Below are positions 15,786 to 25,048 of a stretch of DNA of 32,557 nt, piece by piece; position 1 is the stretch's first letter, and each line of letters begins with the position of its first letter. Location of the stretch: NCBI RefSeq assembly GCF_001904635.1, contig NZ_MRCB01000034.1, forward strand, positions 10,700 to 43,256. Reading direction: 5' to 3'. The stretch is from Hydrococcus rivularis NIES-593 (lineage in GTDB: Bacteria; Cyanobacteriota; Cyanobacteriia; Cyanobacteriales; Microcystaceae). The notes under the pieces were generated by a model. It was not told the DNA's origin. It searched no databases and was given only the letters and a program-made list of their open reading frames with translations. The translations under genes were made by a program, and so were the position numbers.

Positions 15786-17180
15786 GTGAGCTTGACTGAG
15801 GAAATTAGTGCGATTCAAGCTAGTTCTCGTAGAGAGTTGCGACAGTTAGTTCGCAGCCAACTGCAACTTTTGCTAGAACAAGGCAACCTCGAAGGAGCTA
15901 AAGCCCTGCTAATCCCCGTGCAACCTGTCGATATTGCCGAGGCAATCGAAGGGTTGCCGGAGTCGATGCAGGTGATTGCCTTTCGCTTGCTGGCAAAAGA
16001 TGAAGCGATCGCCGTTTACGAACATTTAGACTCAGCAGTTCAACAGTCATTGGTTCAGCAGTTCAAGCATCAAGAAGTTTTAGATATTGTAGACAAAATG
16101 TCTCCCGACGATCGCGTGCGATTGTTTGACGAGTTGCCCGCCAAAATCGTGCGTCGCCTGCTCTCGCAACTCAGTCCGGGAGAACGCCAAGCAACCGCCT
16201 TGCTGTTGGGCTATGGGGAAGCGACAGCGGGGCGCATCATGACCCCAGAGTATATCTCCCTCAAAGAAACCTTAACCGTTGCTCAAACCTTAGAGCGAAT
16301 TCGCAGCTTAGCAAAGACTTCCGAAATCGTCTATTATCTCTACGTTACCGATGCCTCTCGACACCTGACCGGAATTGTCTCGCTCAGAGATCTCGTCATT
16401 GCCTCCCCAGAGAAAACCCTCGGCGAAATTATGACGCGCGATGTGGTGTTCGTCCACACGGATACCGACCAAGAAGAAGTCGCCCGAATGATTCAACGAT
16501 ACGACCTACTAGCTTTACCCGTGGTCGATCGCGAACAACGTTTGGTAGGCGTAGTCACGGTAGATGACGTAATCGATATTTTAGAACAGGAAGCGACCGA
16601 AGATATTTATGCCTTGGGAGGCTTGCAATCGGATGGCGATAACTATTTCCAAACCAATCTGATTACCGTTGCCCGCAAGCGCGTTGTCTGGCTATTTGTG
16701 TTATTAATCACCAACACGGTGACGGGAACGATCATCAAGTCTCAGGAGTCCGTTCTAGAAAGAATGGCGATTCTGGCAGCCTTTATTCCCCTGCTGGTGG
16801 GAACCGGGGGCAACGTAGGCGCGCAGTCTTCCACTGTAGTCATTCGCGGCTTAAATACCGAGGAGATTCGGGATTTGGGAATGGGTCAGGTAATTTTTCG
16901 CGAGGCACTGGCAGGAGGACTGTTAGGGCTAATTTTGGGAGCGATTGCAACGCTCTGGGCATACGGGTTGCAAGGAAATGTTTTCGTCGCCGTGTCGGTC
17001 GGCGTTAGCCTAGTAGCGATCGCGATTCTTGCCTCGATTTCGGGTTCGGCTCTGCCTTTCCTATTTCACTCTCTCGGTTTAGATCCCGCTTTGATGTCGG
17101 CTCCGTTTATCACCACAGCTGTTGATGTTTTGGGGGTGTTGATTTACTTCTATATTGCCAGAATAATTTTAGGTATCTGA
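15786..17180 (+). CDS. mgtE: Magnesium transporter MgtE
   Basis: A 464-aa Mg2+ channel of the inner membrane. It has the N-terminal acidic superhelical domain (about 20-135, including VDIAEAIEGLP and DDRVRLFDELPAKIVRRLLS) and two CBS domains that sense cytosolic Mg2+ (about 140-205 and 205-268; GRIMTPEYISL, EIMTRDVVFV). The connecting helix and five transmembrane helices follow (about 285-464). The TM5/pore motif TTAVDVLGVLIYF is present, as is GTGGNVGAQSSTVVIRGL. The start is GTG at 15786, with AAGGAAGGG just upstream. Length and domains are complete. The next gene starts 15 bp later on the same strand. Confidence 0.95.
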   Translation: MSLTEEISAIQASSRRELRQLVRSQLQLLLEQGNLEGAKALLIPVQPVDIAEAIEGLPESMQVIAFRLLAKDEAIAVYEHLDSAVQQSLVQQFKHQEVLDIVDKMSPDDRVRLFDELPAKIVRRLLSQLSPGERQATALLLGYGEATAGRIMTPEYISLKETLTVAQTLERIRSLAKTSEIVYYLYVTDASRHLTGIVSLRDLVIASPEKTLGEIMTRDVVFVHTDTDQEEVARMIQRYDLLALPVVDREQRLVGVVTVDDVIDILEQEATEDIYALGGLQSDGDNYFQTNLITVARKRVVWLFVLLITNTVTGTIIKSQESVLERMAILAAFIPLLVGTGGNVGAQSSTVVIRGLNTEEIRDLGMGQVIFREALAGGLLGLILGAIATLWAYGLQGNVFVAVSVGVSLVAIAILASISGSALPFLFHSLGLDPALMSAPFITTAVDVLGVLIYFYIARIILGI

Positions 17181-17195
17181 AAGTCATATGAAAAT

Positions 17196-18701
17196 ATGCT
17201 ACTGAAGCAACATCACTGGCTAGAAATTGCCGAATATCTGGCAGTTGCTATGACTTTAATCGGTTTATCGATCGCGATCGCAACGGGAAACCTATTTTTT
17301 CTTGCGATCTGTCTCTCGATTGCGCTGGTGTTAAATCTCATCAATCGTCTGCGCTTTCAACACCTGAGCCGCAAACGCCTCTCAGGAACGGTCAAGCAAC
17401 TCCAGCAACAGCTATTTGAGGAAATACGAGCCATAGCCGAACGAGAAAGAAACGCGACTCGCACCACTTCCACAACCCCAACAAACGCCGACAGCTTGAC
17501 CGCGTTTCAAGAAAGCTTGCTCGGTTTAGAACGAGCGATCGATAGCATCGCCTGCTACCTCAACAGCCATACCTTACCTGAGCGGATCGAGCAACTAGAA
17601 CAATCCTACGAGCAACTAAGACAACAAATTCCCTCTCTGGCTAACGAGCAACCCATAGCTTCTCCACCCTCGCCTTCCCCTTCCCTCGTCCTCCCTCGGT
17701 TTTCATCCCCATCCACAACTTGCCTATCGAACTGGACTTGTATCCATACCCTAAACGCTCATGCAGATGCGGTTGTCTCCCTCGCAATTGGTTCCGATGG
17801 TCGGTTCCTTGCCAGCGCTAGCTGGGATCGAACGATTAAATTGTGGGATCTTGCCACAGGACGCTCGCTTGCACCGACTGTCGGACATTCTCAAGCCATA
17901 CTCGCCGTTATCTTTATCGACAACGAAGATCGAGTCGGGCACTATCAATTAGCGACGGGTAGTTTCGATCGCGCGATCAAAATCTGGTCGCTTGTGCCAG
18001 AAGAGGAAGGCAAAATTAATCTTCGCTTAGAGCGAACCTTGACCGACCATTCGGGATCGATTCACGCGCTTGCTGTGGCTGCCAAACGCCGAATTCTCAT
18101 CAGTGGTAGCTACGACCAAACTATCAAGCAATGGGATCTCGCAACCGGAAAAATGCTCAAAAGTTCCTACGATGATTCCGGGGCAATTTATGCCATCGCG
18201 GTTAACGAATCGGCTCAAATAATTGCTAGTGGAGGGGGTGACGGTCGGGTGACCCTCTGGCAACTAGAAACTGGCGAAGAATTGTGCTGGCTGACTGGAA
18301 ATATCTCTTCTGTGGAATCTTTATCCATCAGCCCGGACGGACGAGTGCTAGCAGCCGGATGCATTGACGGTCAGATTAAACTATGGCAGCTAGAACCCGG
18401 CTTGTCGGATTCTCGGCAACTACCGCAACCTCCCCTGCCGATTCGGATCCTCCATGCCCACGTCGGGCAAATCAAATCTCTCATCTTCAGTCCCGACGGA
18501 CTGACCCTATTTAGTAGCGGTGCGGATGGAACGATCAAAACCTGGTATCCCAATAGTATGGAAGCTGTAGACGCGATCGCGATCGCCGACGATTCGACTT
18601 CTCGCCTCACCCCCGTTTGTTCCCTTGCCATTAGTGCTGACGGTCAGTTCTTAGCAGCAGGTAGTGCAGACGGTAAAATTAAGGTCTGGCAGCGAAATTG
18701 A
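17196..18701 (+). CDS. Membrane-tethered WD40-repeat protein
   Basis: A 501-aa protein with two closely spaced hydrophobic helices at about 14-48, a coiled-coil-like linker (about 55-150, Gln/Glu-rich), a Pro/Ser-rich hinge (about 150-175) and a C-terminal WD40 propeller of about seven blades. Blade ends are visible as SWDRTIKLWDL, SFDRAIKIWSL, SYDQTIKQWDL, GGDGRVTLWQL, CIDGQIKLWQL, GADGTIKTWYP and GSADGKIKVWQ. Such propellers form interaction platforms; here it would be held at a membrane. It follows mgtE by 15 bp, so the two are probably cotranscribed, which hints at but does not prove a link to magnesium or membrane physiology. Confidence 0.85.
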   Translation: MLLKQHHWLEIAEYLAVAMTLIGLSIAIATGNLFFLAICLSIALVLNLINRLRFQHLSRKRLSGTVKQLQQQLFEEIRAIAERERNATRTTSTTPTNADSLTAFQESLLGLERAIDSIACYLNSHTLPERIEQLEQSYEQLRQQIPSLANEQPIASPPSPSPSLVLPRFSSPSTTCLSNWTCIHTLNAHADAVVSLAIGSDGRFLASASWDRTIKLWDLATGRSLAPTVGHSQAILAVIFIDNEDRVGHYQLATGSFDRAIKIWSLVPEEEGKINLRLERTLTDHSGSIHALAVAAKRRILISGSYDQTIKQWDLATGKMLKSSYDDSGAIYAIAVNESAQIIASGGGDGRVTLWQLETGEELCWLTGNISSVESLSISPDGRVLAAGCIDGQIKLWQLEPGLSDSRQLPQPPLPIRILHAHVGQIKSLIFSPDGLTLFSSGADGTIKTWYPNSMEAVDAIAIADDSTSRLTPVCSLAISADGQFLAAGSADGKIKVWQRN

Positions 18702-18819
18702 GCGAGGTTTGGAGAGAGTGGGGGACAAGGAGACAAGGGAGACGGGGAGACTGGGGGAAAGAGATTTCCCAATCCAAAATCCTTTCATCCCAAATCGAAG
18801 GACAAATGACCGATGACCA

Positions 18820-19296
18820 ATGACTAATTCTAAAGACGTTTGGCAGCAACCTGAGATTATTTCTTGGAGTCAAATTCTGTTGAACAGCTATGAGAAACTG
18901 CTAAAGAAGCCATTAATAGAAAGAAAAGGCGATCGCCTAGAACAAGCCAAGGCACTTTTTTTGGCTCCTTTTGTCGTCGTCTCTCACGGAACGGAGAGCG
19001 ATCCTATCCTCAACTACGGCAATCAAATGGCGCTAACGTTATGGGAGATGAGCTGGCAAGACTTCATTGCTACTCCCTCGCGACTGACCGCAGAACCCAT
19101 CAATCGAGAGGAGAGAGAACGAATGCTTGCTCTAGCAGCTCAACAAGGATTTATCGATGATTATCGCGGAATCCGAATTTCTAAGACAGGACGGCGTTTT
19201 TTAATCGAAGGCGCGATCGTGTGGAACTTGACAGATTTTCAAAATTGTGTAGCGGGTCAAGCGGCCACCTTTTCTCAATGGTCTTTTTTAGAGTAA
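18820..19296 (+). CDS. MEKHLA domain-containing protein
   Basis: A 158-aa soluble protein matching the MEKHLA domain, a PAS-like fold found alone in bacteria and at the C-terminus of plant class III HD-Zip factors. Visible family features include the N-terminal helix SQILLNSYEKLLKKPL, FLAPFVVVSHGTESDPILNY, the GNQMALTLWEMSWQDFIATP block, and the C-terminal GRRFLIEGAIVWNLTD. The ligand and role are unknown. It starts just after a purine-rich spacer (GGGGGACAAGGAGACAAGGG and similar, 18719-18760) and ends 175 bp before the glycan export cluster. It is not obviously part of that cluster. Confidence 0.85.
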   Translation: MTNSKDVWQQPEIISWSQILLNSYEKLLKKPLIERKGDRLEQAKALFLAPFVVVSHGTESDPILNYGNQMALTLWEMSWQDFIATPSRLTAEPINREERERMLALAAQQGFIDDYRGIRISKTGRRFLIEGAIVWNLTDFQNCVAGQAATFSQWSFLE

Positions 19297-19471
19297 AAAG
19301 TCTAAAAAATCGAAAATATGAAGACCGAAAAAACGGTTTTTATCACTTGCTCGCTCGTCTAACTTTTTTCGGTTTGGCGCCTTCGATCCGCAATTGAATA
19401 AAGATTGAATGAAGTTACCAGGAACGGGTAGATTTTTAGAAATGCGATCGCTATGATGGTAAAAATTAAAA

Positions 19472-20401
19472 ATGCAACAGTCAAAACAGCTAGATGCTAA
19501 GGGAGATCAAGCATTGAAACCCGTGCAACAATCAAGAAAAGACTTGCCCGTCATCGTTTACGCTCCTGAAAGTCGTCTCAGAAGTCCCGGCAAATTGTTT
19601 AAAGAAATGTGGTACGACCTGTTAGCTTCGCGGGACTTAGCATGGCAGTTGTTAATTCGAGATATTAGCGCCCAATATCGTCAGTCAGTTTTAGGCATTC
19701 TCTGGGCATTTATCCCGCCGCTTGTAACGGCACTAGGACTATCTCTACTTCAAAATAACCGAATTGTTAACTTGGGAAAAACAGACATTCCCTATCCGCT
19801 ATACGTACTCTTTAGCATGACTTTATGGCAAATGTTTACCGACTCTATGAATAATTCTATGGGAGCTGTCAAAGCAGCAAAATCGATGCTATCCCAAATT
19901 AGAGTGCCAGCAGAAGCATTTGTTATAGCTAAATTAGGGCAGACCTTCTTTAACTTTAGCGTTCAGTTAATATTAGTTGTTATCTTATTTATCGTCTATC
20001 AGATTCAAGGTCAGCTTCAAGTAAGTTGGAGCGTTATTTTAGCACCTGTCGCTTTGATTCATTTGGTTATGTTCGGAACGGCAATTGGCTTGATTTTAGG
20101 TCCGCTCTCGTCCCTATATTCAGATGTTAACAAAGCGATGTCGTTTATCATTCGGATTTGGTTTTTTATAACCCCAGTCATTTTTGCCCTTCCCCGTGGG
20201 GGACATTGGGCAACCTTGGTAAAATTGAATCCCGTTACGCCTTTGTTGGTCACAACCAGAGAATTAGCTACGACAGGTAATATTTCCTATCCGATCGGAT
20301 TCTGGGTAGCCAGCGCGATCGCGATTATTAGTTTTTGCCTGGGATGGACGTTTTATCGTTTGGCAATGCCGTTTATCGTTGAAAGGGCAGCTATGTCTTA
20401 A
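19472..20401 (+). CDS. Polysaccharide ABC-2 export permease (Wzm/TagG/KpsM-like)
   Basis: A 309-aa inner-membrane permease that, with the next gene, would move a lipid-linked glycan across the membrane. The N-terminal 60 or so residues are soluble, then comes the amphipathic entry LLIRDISAQYRQSVLGILWA that is characteristic of this family. About six transmembrane helices follow, including LGILWAFIPPLVTALGLSLL, FVIAKLGQTFFNFSVQLILV, ALIHLVMFGTAIGLILGPLS and FWVASAIAIISFCLGWTFYR. The conserved LNPVTPLLVTTRELATTG lies near the end. It is the first gene of a run of eight co-directional glycan genes and is separated from the ATPase gene by 46 bp. Confidence 0.9.
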   Translation: MQQSKQLDAKGDQALKPVQQSRKDLPVIVYAPESRLRSPGKLFKEMWYDLLASRDLAWQLLIRDISAQYRQSVLGILWAFIPPLVTALGLSLLQNNRIVNLGKTDIPYPLYVLFSMTLWQMFTDSMNNSMGAVKAAKSMLSQIRVPAEAFVIAKLGQTFFNFSVQLILVVILFIVYQIQGQLQVSWSVILAPVALIHLVMFGTAIGLILGPLSSLYSDVNKAMSFIIRIWFFITPVIFALPRGGHWATLVKLNPVTPLLVTTRELATTGNISYPIGFWVASAIAIISFCLGWTFYRLAMPFIVERAAMS

Positions 20402-20447
20402 AAGTAACTCTATAAAAAATTAAACGGCGAGGAAAAAGACAAAAACT

Positions 20448-21668
20448 ATGGATGACGAGATATTAATTAAAGTAGAAAACGTCTCAAAAAAATACTGTCG
20501 CGATTTAAAACGCTCCTTATGGTACGGACTTCAAGATATTGCATCCGAAGTCCTAGCGGGACGCAGACACAACGCCGAACTACGTCCAGATGAGTTTTGG
20601 TCGGTCGATAATGTTTCCTTTGAGTTGCGCCGAGGTGAATGTCTGGGACTAATCGGGCCCAACGGAGCTGGAAAAAGTACCCTATTAAAAATGCTTAATG
20701 GCTTGCTCAAGCCGGATAGAGGAAGAATCGAGCTACGGGGACGGGTAGGCGCGTTAATCGAACTATCGGCTGGATTTAACCCAATTCTCACGGGACGGGA
20801 AAATATCTACAGCAGAGGAGCGATTTTAGGTTTCACCAAAGCAGAAATCGATCGCAAACTGGATGCGATTATAGAATTTTCCGAATTAAAGGAATTTATA
20901 GACACCCCCGTAATTAATTATAGTTCCGGAATGAGAGTGCGACTGGGGTTTGCCGTAGCGGCGCAGATGGAGCCAGATGTCTTGCTTCTCGATGAGGTTC
21001 TCGCCGTCGGTGACGTTGGATTTCGGGCTAAATGTTTTAATGCTATTTATAAAATGATTAAAAATGCAGCCGTGATTTTAGTAACCCATACGATGCCACA
21101 GGTATCGAGGGTTTGTTCGGACATTATGGTAATGAATCACGGTAAATGCGAATTTCAAGGCAAGAATGTGCCCAAAGGAATCGATCTTTTTTATACTTTT
21201 TTTAAAGGTGAAGAAAGTAGTTTTTCAGGAAGCGGTCGGGCAGTTATTCATCAAATTGAACTTGAAAGTAATGGCAAAAAAGATATTGAGTCGATTAAGT
21301 ATTTAGATGAGCTTTCAATTTATATCGATGCCACAATAGATACAACAGTTAAGTCTCCTACGATAGCTGTTGCAATAATGAGTCAGGAACTACAGCACGT
21401 GGCTCAATGTATTTCGTCATTTAATGGAGTGGAAATAGCTAATACGGGAGAAAGAATGAAGGTGGTGCTGAATTTAGGTAAGCTTAATTTCAATCCAGGA
21501 ATTTATTCAATAGCTATCACTATTAACTCTGAAAATCTAGGAGAAGTGCTGTGCAGATATGACAATATTAAAAAGTTTAGAGTAGTCGGACAACAATATG
21601 GATATGCTCCCGTACTAATAGAAGGTGAATGGAAGGTTTTCAATGGGGCTAAGTATCAGGAAATTTAA
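20448..21668 (+). CDS. Polysaccharide ABC export ATPase with C-terminal Wzt-type domain
   Basis: A 406-aa ATPase partner of the Wzm-like permease. The nucleotide-binding domain (1-245) has Walker A GPNGAGKSTLLKML (about 71-84), signature NYSSGMRVRLGF, Walker B DVLLLDEVLAVGD and the H-loop VTHTMPQ. Residues 260-400 form a beta-rich extension, as in Wzt proteins that bind the modified end of the O-polysaccharide before export. Nearby methyltransferase and sulfotransferase genes fit a model in which a terminal methyl or sulfate mark is the export signal, but that is inference. The methyltransferase gene starts inside its last codons. Confidence 0.9.
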   Translation: MDDEILIKVENVSKKYCRDLKRSLWYGLQDIASEVLAGRRHNAELRPDEFWSVDNVSFELRRGECLGLIGPNGAGKSTLLKMLNGLLKPDRGRIELRGRVGALIELSAGFNPILTGRENIYSRGAILGFTKAEIDRKLDAIIEFSELKEFIDTPVINYSSGMRVRLGFAVAAQMEPDVLLLDEVLAVGDVGFRAKCFNAIYKMIKNAAVILVTHTMPQVSRVCSDIMVMNHGKCEFQGKNVPKGIDLFYTFFKGEESSFSGSGRAVIHQIELESNGKKDIESIKYLDELSIYIDATIDTTVKSPTIAVAIMSQELQHVAQCISSFNGVEIANTGERMKVVLNLGKLNFNPGIYSIAITINSENLGEVLCRYDNIKKFRVVGQQYGYAPVLIEGEWKVFNGAKYQEI

Positions 21669-22332
21669 ATTATATATCGATAAAAAAATGAGGGATTCTA
21701 TCGATGAGCTTAAACAATTTTTAAAGCCTAAAAATTGGCTTATCAAAAATAAATTTATCTTTCAATTATATCAGCGCGATCGCTTAAAGAAAATCCTGGA
21801 CTCTAGAAAACCACTTAAAATTCATCTCGGTTGCGGAGACGATTACTTTCCAGGATATGTCAATATCGATGCTTATCCTGAATCAAAAGCCGATTTAATT
21901 ATGGACTCAAAAAACTTAACTTTATTTCCAGATAATTGCGCAGAAATTATTGAGTCTTACCATTTTTTTGAACACCTTCAGCTACACGAAGCGAGAGAGT
22001 CTCTAAAAGAATGGTTTCGCATTCTTCAACCTGGAGGTACGGTCGTTATAGAATTGCCAAACCTAGCAGTATGCGCTCAAGAAATTGGCAAGCATTTCAA
22101 TCCCAAGGATGGTGTTGATTTAGCTATGGCAGGAATTTTTTCCTACCCTGCTTTAGTCGCAGAGCAAGGATACGGCATGATGCATAAGTGGGGCTGGACT
22201 CCCGAAACCTTGGGAGCAGAATTATCAGCTGTTGGTTTTGTCGAGGTTCGGCAGCATCCTATCAAGCAGACGTGGAGACTCGGTACCTCATGGAATAGAG
22301 ATATGCAAATGAGAGGAGTCAAGCCGCAGTAG
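21643..22332 (+). CDS. Class I SAM-dependent methyltransferase
   Basis: A 229-aa methyltransferase, probably acting on the exported glycan or its precursor. It has the SAM-binding motif IHLGCGDDYFPGYVNIDAYP, the motif PDNCAEIIESYHFFEHLQ, then EWFRILQPGGTVVIELPN and a C-terminal GWTPETLGAELSAVGFVEVR. I chose the ATG at 21643 because GGAAGG lies 6 nt upstream; an ATG at 21625 would add six residues and a later ATG at 21688 would shorten it. It overlaps the ATPase gene by 26 bp, suggesting coupled translation. The substrate atom (sugar O, carboxyl or other) is not deducible. Confidence 0.85.
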   Translation: MGLSIRKFKLYIDKKMRDSIDELKQFLKPKNWLIKNKFIFQLYQRDRLKKILDSRKPLKIHLGCGDDYFPGYVNIDAYPESKADLIMDSKNLTLFPDNCAEIIESYHFFEHLQLHEARESLKEWFRILQPGGTVVIELPNLAVCAQEIGKHFNPKDGVDLAMAGIFSYPALVAEQGYGMMHKWGWTPETLGAELSAVGFVEVRQHPIKQTWRLGTSWNRDMQMRGVKPQ

Positions 22333-22369
22333 ACAACATTATTAATCGAGACTTTCTAGGGAATTTGTT

Positions 22370-23305
22370 ATGACAGAACGAGCAGCTATATTAATTGTCA
22401 ACGGCGGCAAAGATCCAAAACAGGGTAAGTGGATCGAATTGTGTATTAATAAAATTTTGGAACATACTAAATGGTCGAATTATCATATTTACGTATGGAA
22501 CAATAATCTTGAAGATACTGCTGTTGTAAACTTTCTCAAAAGTATCCCCTTGGTTACGTTAATTCAAGCCAATCCTGGGGAAAGTCTCGCACACGTTCAT
22601 GCAGTGCCGCTTCAGAGACTTTATGAATTAGCTCTTCAAAACCGACCCAAATATATTGTTGCGATGGATAGCGATGCCCATCCTATTCAAGATGGTTGGC
22701 TGACAAAGCTGATATCTTCATTAGATAAAGAAGTTGTTTTAGCAGGAGTTTGGCGAGATGAATTAAAGAAAGCCATCACTCCTTATATCCATGCAAGTTG
22801 TCTATGTACTACGGTAGACTTCATTGAGAGTAATAACTTAAGACTAGATTTTATTGCGCCTAACACAAAGACAGAAATACACGATACCCTTTCGGTTTTG
22901 ACGGAAAAAGCCAAAGAATTAAACTTAAAAATGTTTAAGCTATGCAGAAGTAATAAGAATAATTTTCATCGTCTAATGGGAGGTATATATGGCGACTTAA
23001 TCTATCATCACGGAGCGGGATCTAGAGTGAATATTAGTTTTTGGGATGAAGCTCACAATGAAAGTAATGTAGAAAAAAATAAACAATTGGTAGAAATTGC
23101 TACTAATTTAGTTTTTACTCATTATTTTGAGTACATTCAGTGGTTGCAAGGTCATAATCAAGAGAAAAATTTTGAGGCAATGATGTTAGAGCTTAAGAAG
23201 CTCGAACGACGTCAATTCAAACCCCAGAATACTATTCAATTTTCCTGGAAACTTTTTGAGCGATCGCTAAAAAAACTCAAAAAAATATTAATCAATAAAA
23301 AATGA
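22370..23305 (+). CDS. Putative GT-A fold glycosyltransferase
   Basis: A 311-aa soluble protein whose N-terminal two thirds look like a GT-A glycosyltransferase (GT2-like): ILIVNGGKDPKQGKWIELCI, the strand YHIYVWNNN, and YIVAMDSDAHPIQDGW, with a DSD motif that would bind the metal and nucleotide sugar. It lacks the clear later GT2 motifs, so acceptor and donor are unknown. The C-terminal tail is very basic and Lys-rich (to KKLKKILINKK), possibly for membrane contact. It lies 37 bp after the methyltransferase, and its stop codon nearly abuts an ATG at 23306 that opens the sulfatase frame. Confidence 0.7.
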   Translation: MTERAAILIVNGGKDPKQGKWIELCINKILEHTKWSNYHIYVWNNNLEDTAVVNFLKSIPLVTLIQANPGESLAHVHAVPLQRLYELALQNRPKYIVAMDSDAHPIQDGWLTKLISSLDKEVVLAGVWRDELKKAITPYIHASCLCTTVDFIESNNLRLDFIAPNTKTEIHDTLSVLTEKAKELNLKMFKLCRSNKNNFHRLMGGIYGDLIYHHGAGSRVNISFWDEAHNESNVEKNKQLVEIATNLVFTHYFEYIQWLQGHNQEKNFEAMMLELKKLERRQFKPQNTIQFSWKLFERSLKKLKKILINKK

Positions 23306-23386
23306 ATGGATCTCATCTCCTATTATAAGAAGAGGCGCAGGGGTAGAGATAGGAGAGAAAAGGAAGGAAAGAAGTCAATTGTTTTT

Positions 23387-24643
23387 ATGAGCGCTTATAT
23401 TTTTCTGAATAAAAAACTTATTGTTGGAATTATTATATTTTTTAGCGTAGCGATCGCAGCTATTTTCAATAACTTTTTTGTATCGGATAGCGTTCGAGCA
23501 GCCGCCCAAAAACCAAACATTATAATCATCATGGCGGATGATTTAGGCTGGAATGACGTAGGATATCATAACTCTGAAATTAAAACTCCCAATCTAGACA
23601 AATTAGCCGAATCTTCTACGAGACTCGATAGATTTTATGTCACTAGCTCGTGTACTCCAACTCGTGCTGCACTCATGACGGGAAGGCATCCTTCTCGTTA
23701 TGGAATGTCATCTAGTGTCATATGGCCCTGGGATAAAGTTGGTTTGCCTCTCGAAGAAAAAACAATCGCTCAAACCTTAAAAGAAGCAGGTTACTATACA
23801 GCTATTGTTGGTAAGTGGCACCTCGGTCACTACAAAGAAGAATACTTACCGACTCGCAGAGGATTCGATTATCATTACGGGCATTATTGCGGCAGTATCG
23901 ATTACTTTACTCACCAATTAGATGCAGGTATACAAGGCGGGTTGGATTGGCATCGAAACGAGCAACCTGTCGAGGAAGAAGGGTACGCAACAGATTTACT
24001 TGCTCAAGAAGCCGTCAAGCTGATTCGCGATCGCGATTATAACAAATCTCCCTTATTCCTTTATGTTTCTTTCAACGCTCCTCACGCTCCTTTACAGGCT
24101 AAAGAAAAAGACATAAAAAATTATGCCAATATCCAAGATGAAGGGCGGAGAATTTTTGCCGCTCAAGTGCAATCGATGGATGAAGCAGTCGGTAGAATTG
24201 TTGCAGCCCTTAAAGAAAAACAAGTCTGGGACAATACCCTACTGTTTTTTACTAGCGATAATGGCGGAGGAAGCGACCAACCCTGGACTAGAGGAAATAA
24301 CCGTCCTTTGAAAGGTCAAAAAGGTACTTTATACGACGGAGGAGTTCGAGTTCCAACCATAATTTCCTATCCAGCTCAATTAAAAGGCTCTCAAGTCATC
24401 GAGCAAGTTTTCTCGGTAGTCGATTTATATCCTACTTTAGCTAAATTAGCTGGGGTTAAGATAAGTTCTCAAAATCAACTCGATGGAGTAGACATCCTGC
24501 AATCTATCGCTACTGGTTCGACTCGACGAGATGAGGTCTTGATACAATACCAAGCACTTGCCTCGCCGCCATGGTTTAAGGCCGCCTTAGTGAAGGAGAA
24601 TTATAAGCTAGTTCTCAATAGCACTTCACCCTTACCCTATTAA
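23387..24643 (+). CDS. Formylglycine-dependent sulfatase, cut short by in-frame TAA
   Basis: Sulfatase/arylsulfatase family hydrolase that would remove sulfate from a glycan outside the cytoplasm. It has an N-terminal signal or anchor helix (about 10-31, LIVGIIIFFSVAIAAIF), then PNIIIIMADDLGWND (metal Asp51/Asp52). The maturation motif SCTPTRAALMTGRH has Cys89 as the residue converted to formylglycine, followed by GKWHLG (Lys143, His145), NAPHAPLQ and FTSDNGGGSDQPW. All core motifs are present. I chose Met at 23387 because the frame upstream, open from 23306, encodes a purine-spacer-like KKRRRGRDRREKEGKK stretch. The frame ends at TAA 24641-24643, and the usual sulfatase C-terminus follows in the same frame, so this 418-aa product lacks about 120 residues. 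Confidence 0.85.
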   Translation: MSAYIFLNKKLIVGIIIFFSVAIAAIFNNFFVSDSVRAAAQKPNIIIIMADDLGWNDVGYHNSEIKTPNLDKLAESSTRLDRFYVTSSCTPTRAALMTGRHPSRYGMSSSVIWPWDKVGLPLEEKTIAQTLKEAGYYTAIVGKWHLGHYKEEYLPTRRGFDYHYGHYCGSIDYFTHQLDAGIQGGLDWHRNEQPVEEEGYATDLLAQEAVKLIRDRDYNKSPLFLYVSFNAPHAPLQAKEKDIKNYANIQDEGRRIFAAQVQSMDEAVGRIVAALKEKQVWDNTLLFFTSDNGGGSDQPWTRGNNRPLKGQKGTLYDGGVRVPTIISYPAQLKGSQVIEQVFSVVDLYPTLAKLAGVKISSQNQLDGVDILQSIATGSTRRDEVLIQYQALASPPWFKAALVKENYKLVLNSTSPLPY

Positions 24644-25003
24644 GGTATCGCAGAACTATTCAATCTTAAAGACGACCCATTAGAAACTCGCAACCTCGCT
24701 TATTCAGAACCAGAAAAAGTTTTAGAACTGCAAAAGCAAATAGAAACCTATAAAAAAGAGGCAAAACCCCCCATATTGAATAATTCTACTGAAATGCCGC
24801 CAGGTTTTGTAATTCCTAAAGTTTGGTCGCCTAAATACTTACAGGCAAGTCGAGACAAAGAGAAATCTTCTAGCAAAACTAGGATATTAGATAAATTTTC
24901 TACACGCTCTATTGTTCTTGTTTCTTTCTTTATGGGTGTTTTGAGTGGTTCTGTAGCAACCACAGTGTTAATGTTTATCCGAAAAAGAAAGATCGCAGTA
25001 TAG
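24644..25003 (+). pseudogene. Detached C-terminal part of the sulfatase gene
   Basis: Directly after TAA 24641-24643 the same frame stays open to TAG at 25001-25003. It begins GIAELFNLKDDPLETRNLAY, which is the standard end of the sulfatase catalytic domain, then EKVLELQKQIETYKKEA, a linker, and a hydrophobic helix (VLVSFFMGVLSGSVATTVLM) followed by FIRKRKIAV. The intact protein of about 538 aa would therefore be anchored at both ends. An ATG at 24776 could start a 75-aa piece with the anchor only. One C-to-T change in a CAA (Gln) codon would explain the stop. The CDS and this tail are best treated as one broken gene. Confidence 0.75.
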
Positions 25004-25048
25004 TTGTGGCTAAGTATTCATGATTCCCAATATAAAAATCGACGAACT

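Noticed and set aside
19324-19345. Terminator after the MEKHLA gene (ACCG-AAAAAA-CGGT with T-tract)
   Set aside because: Only four base pairs in the stem, so too weak to call.
23306-23386. Basic N-terminal extension of the sulfatase
   Set aside because: KKRRRGRDRREKEGKK is encoded by purine-rich spacer-like DNA; the signal-type helix follows Met at 23387.
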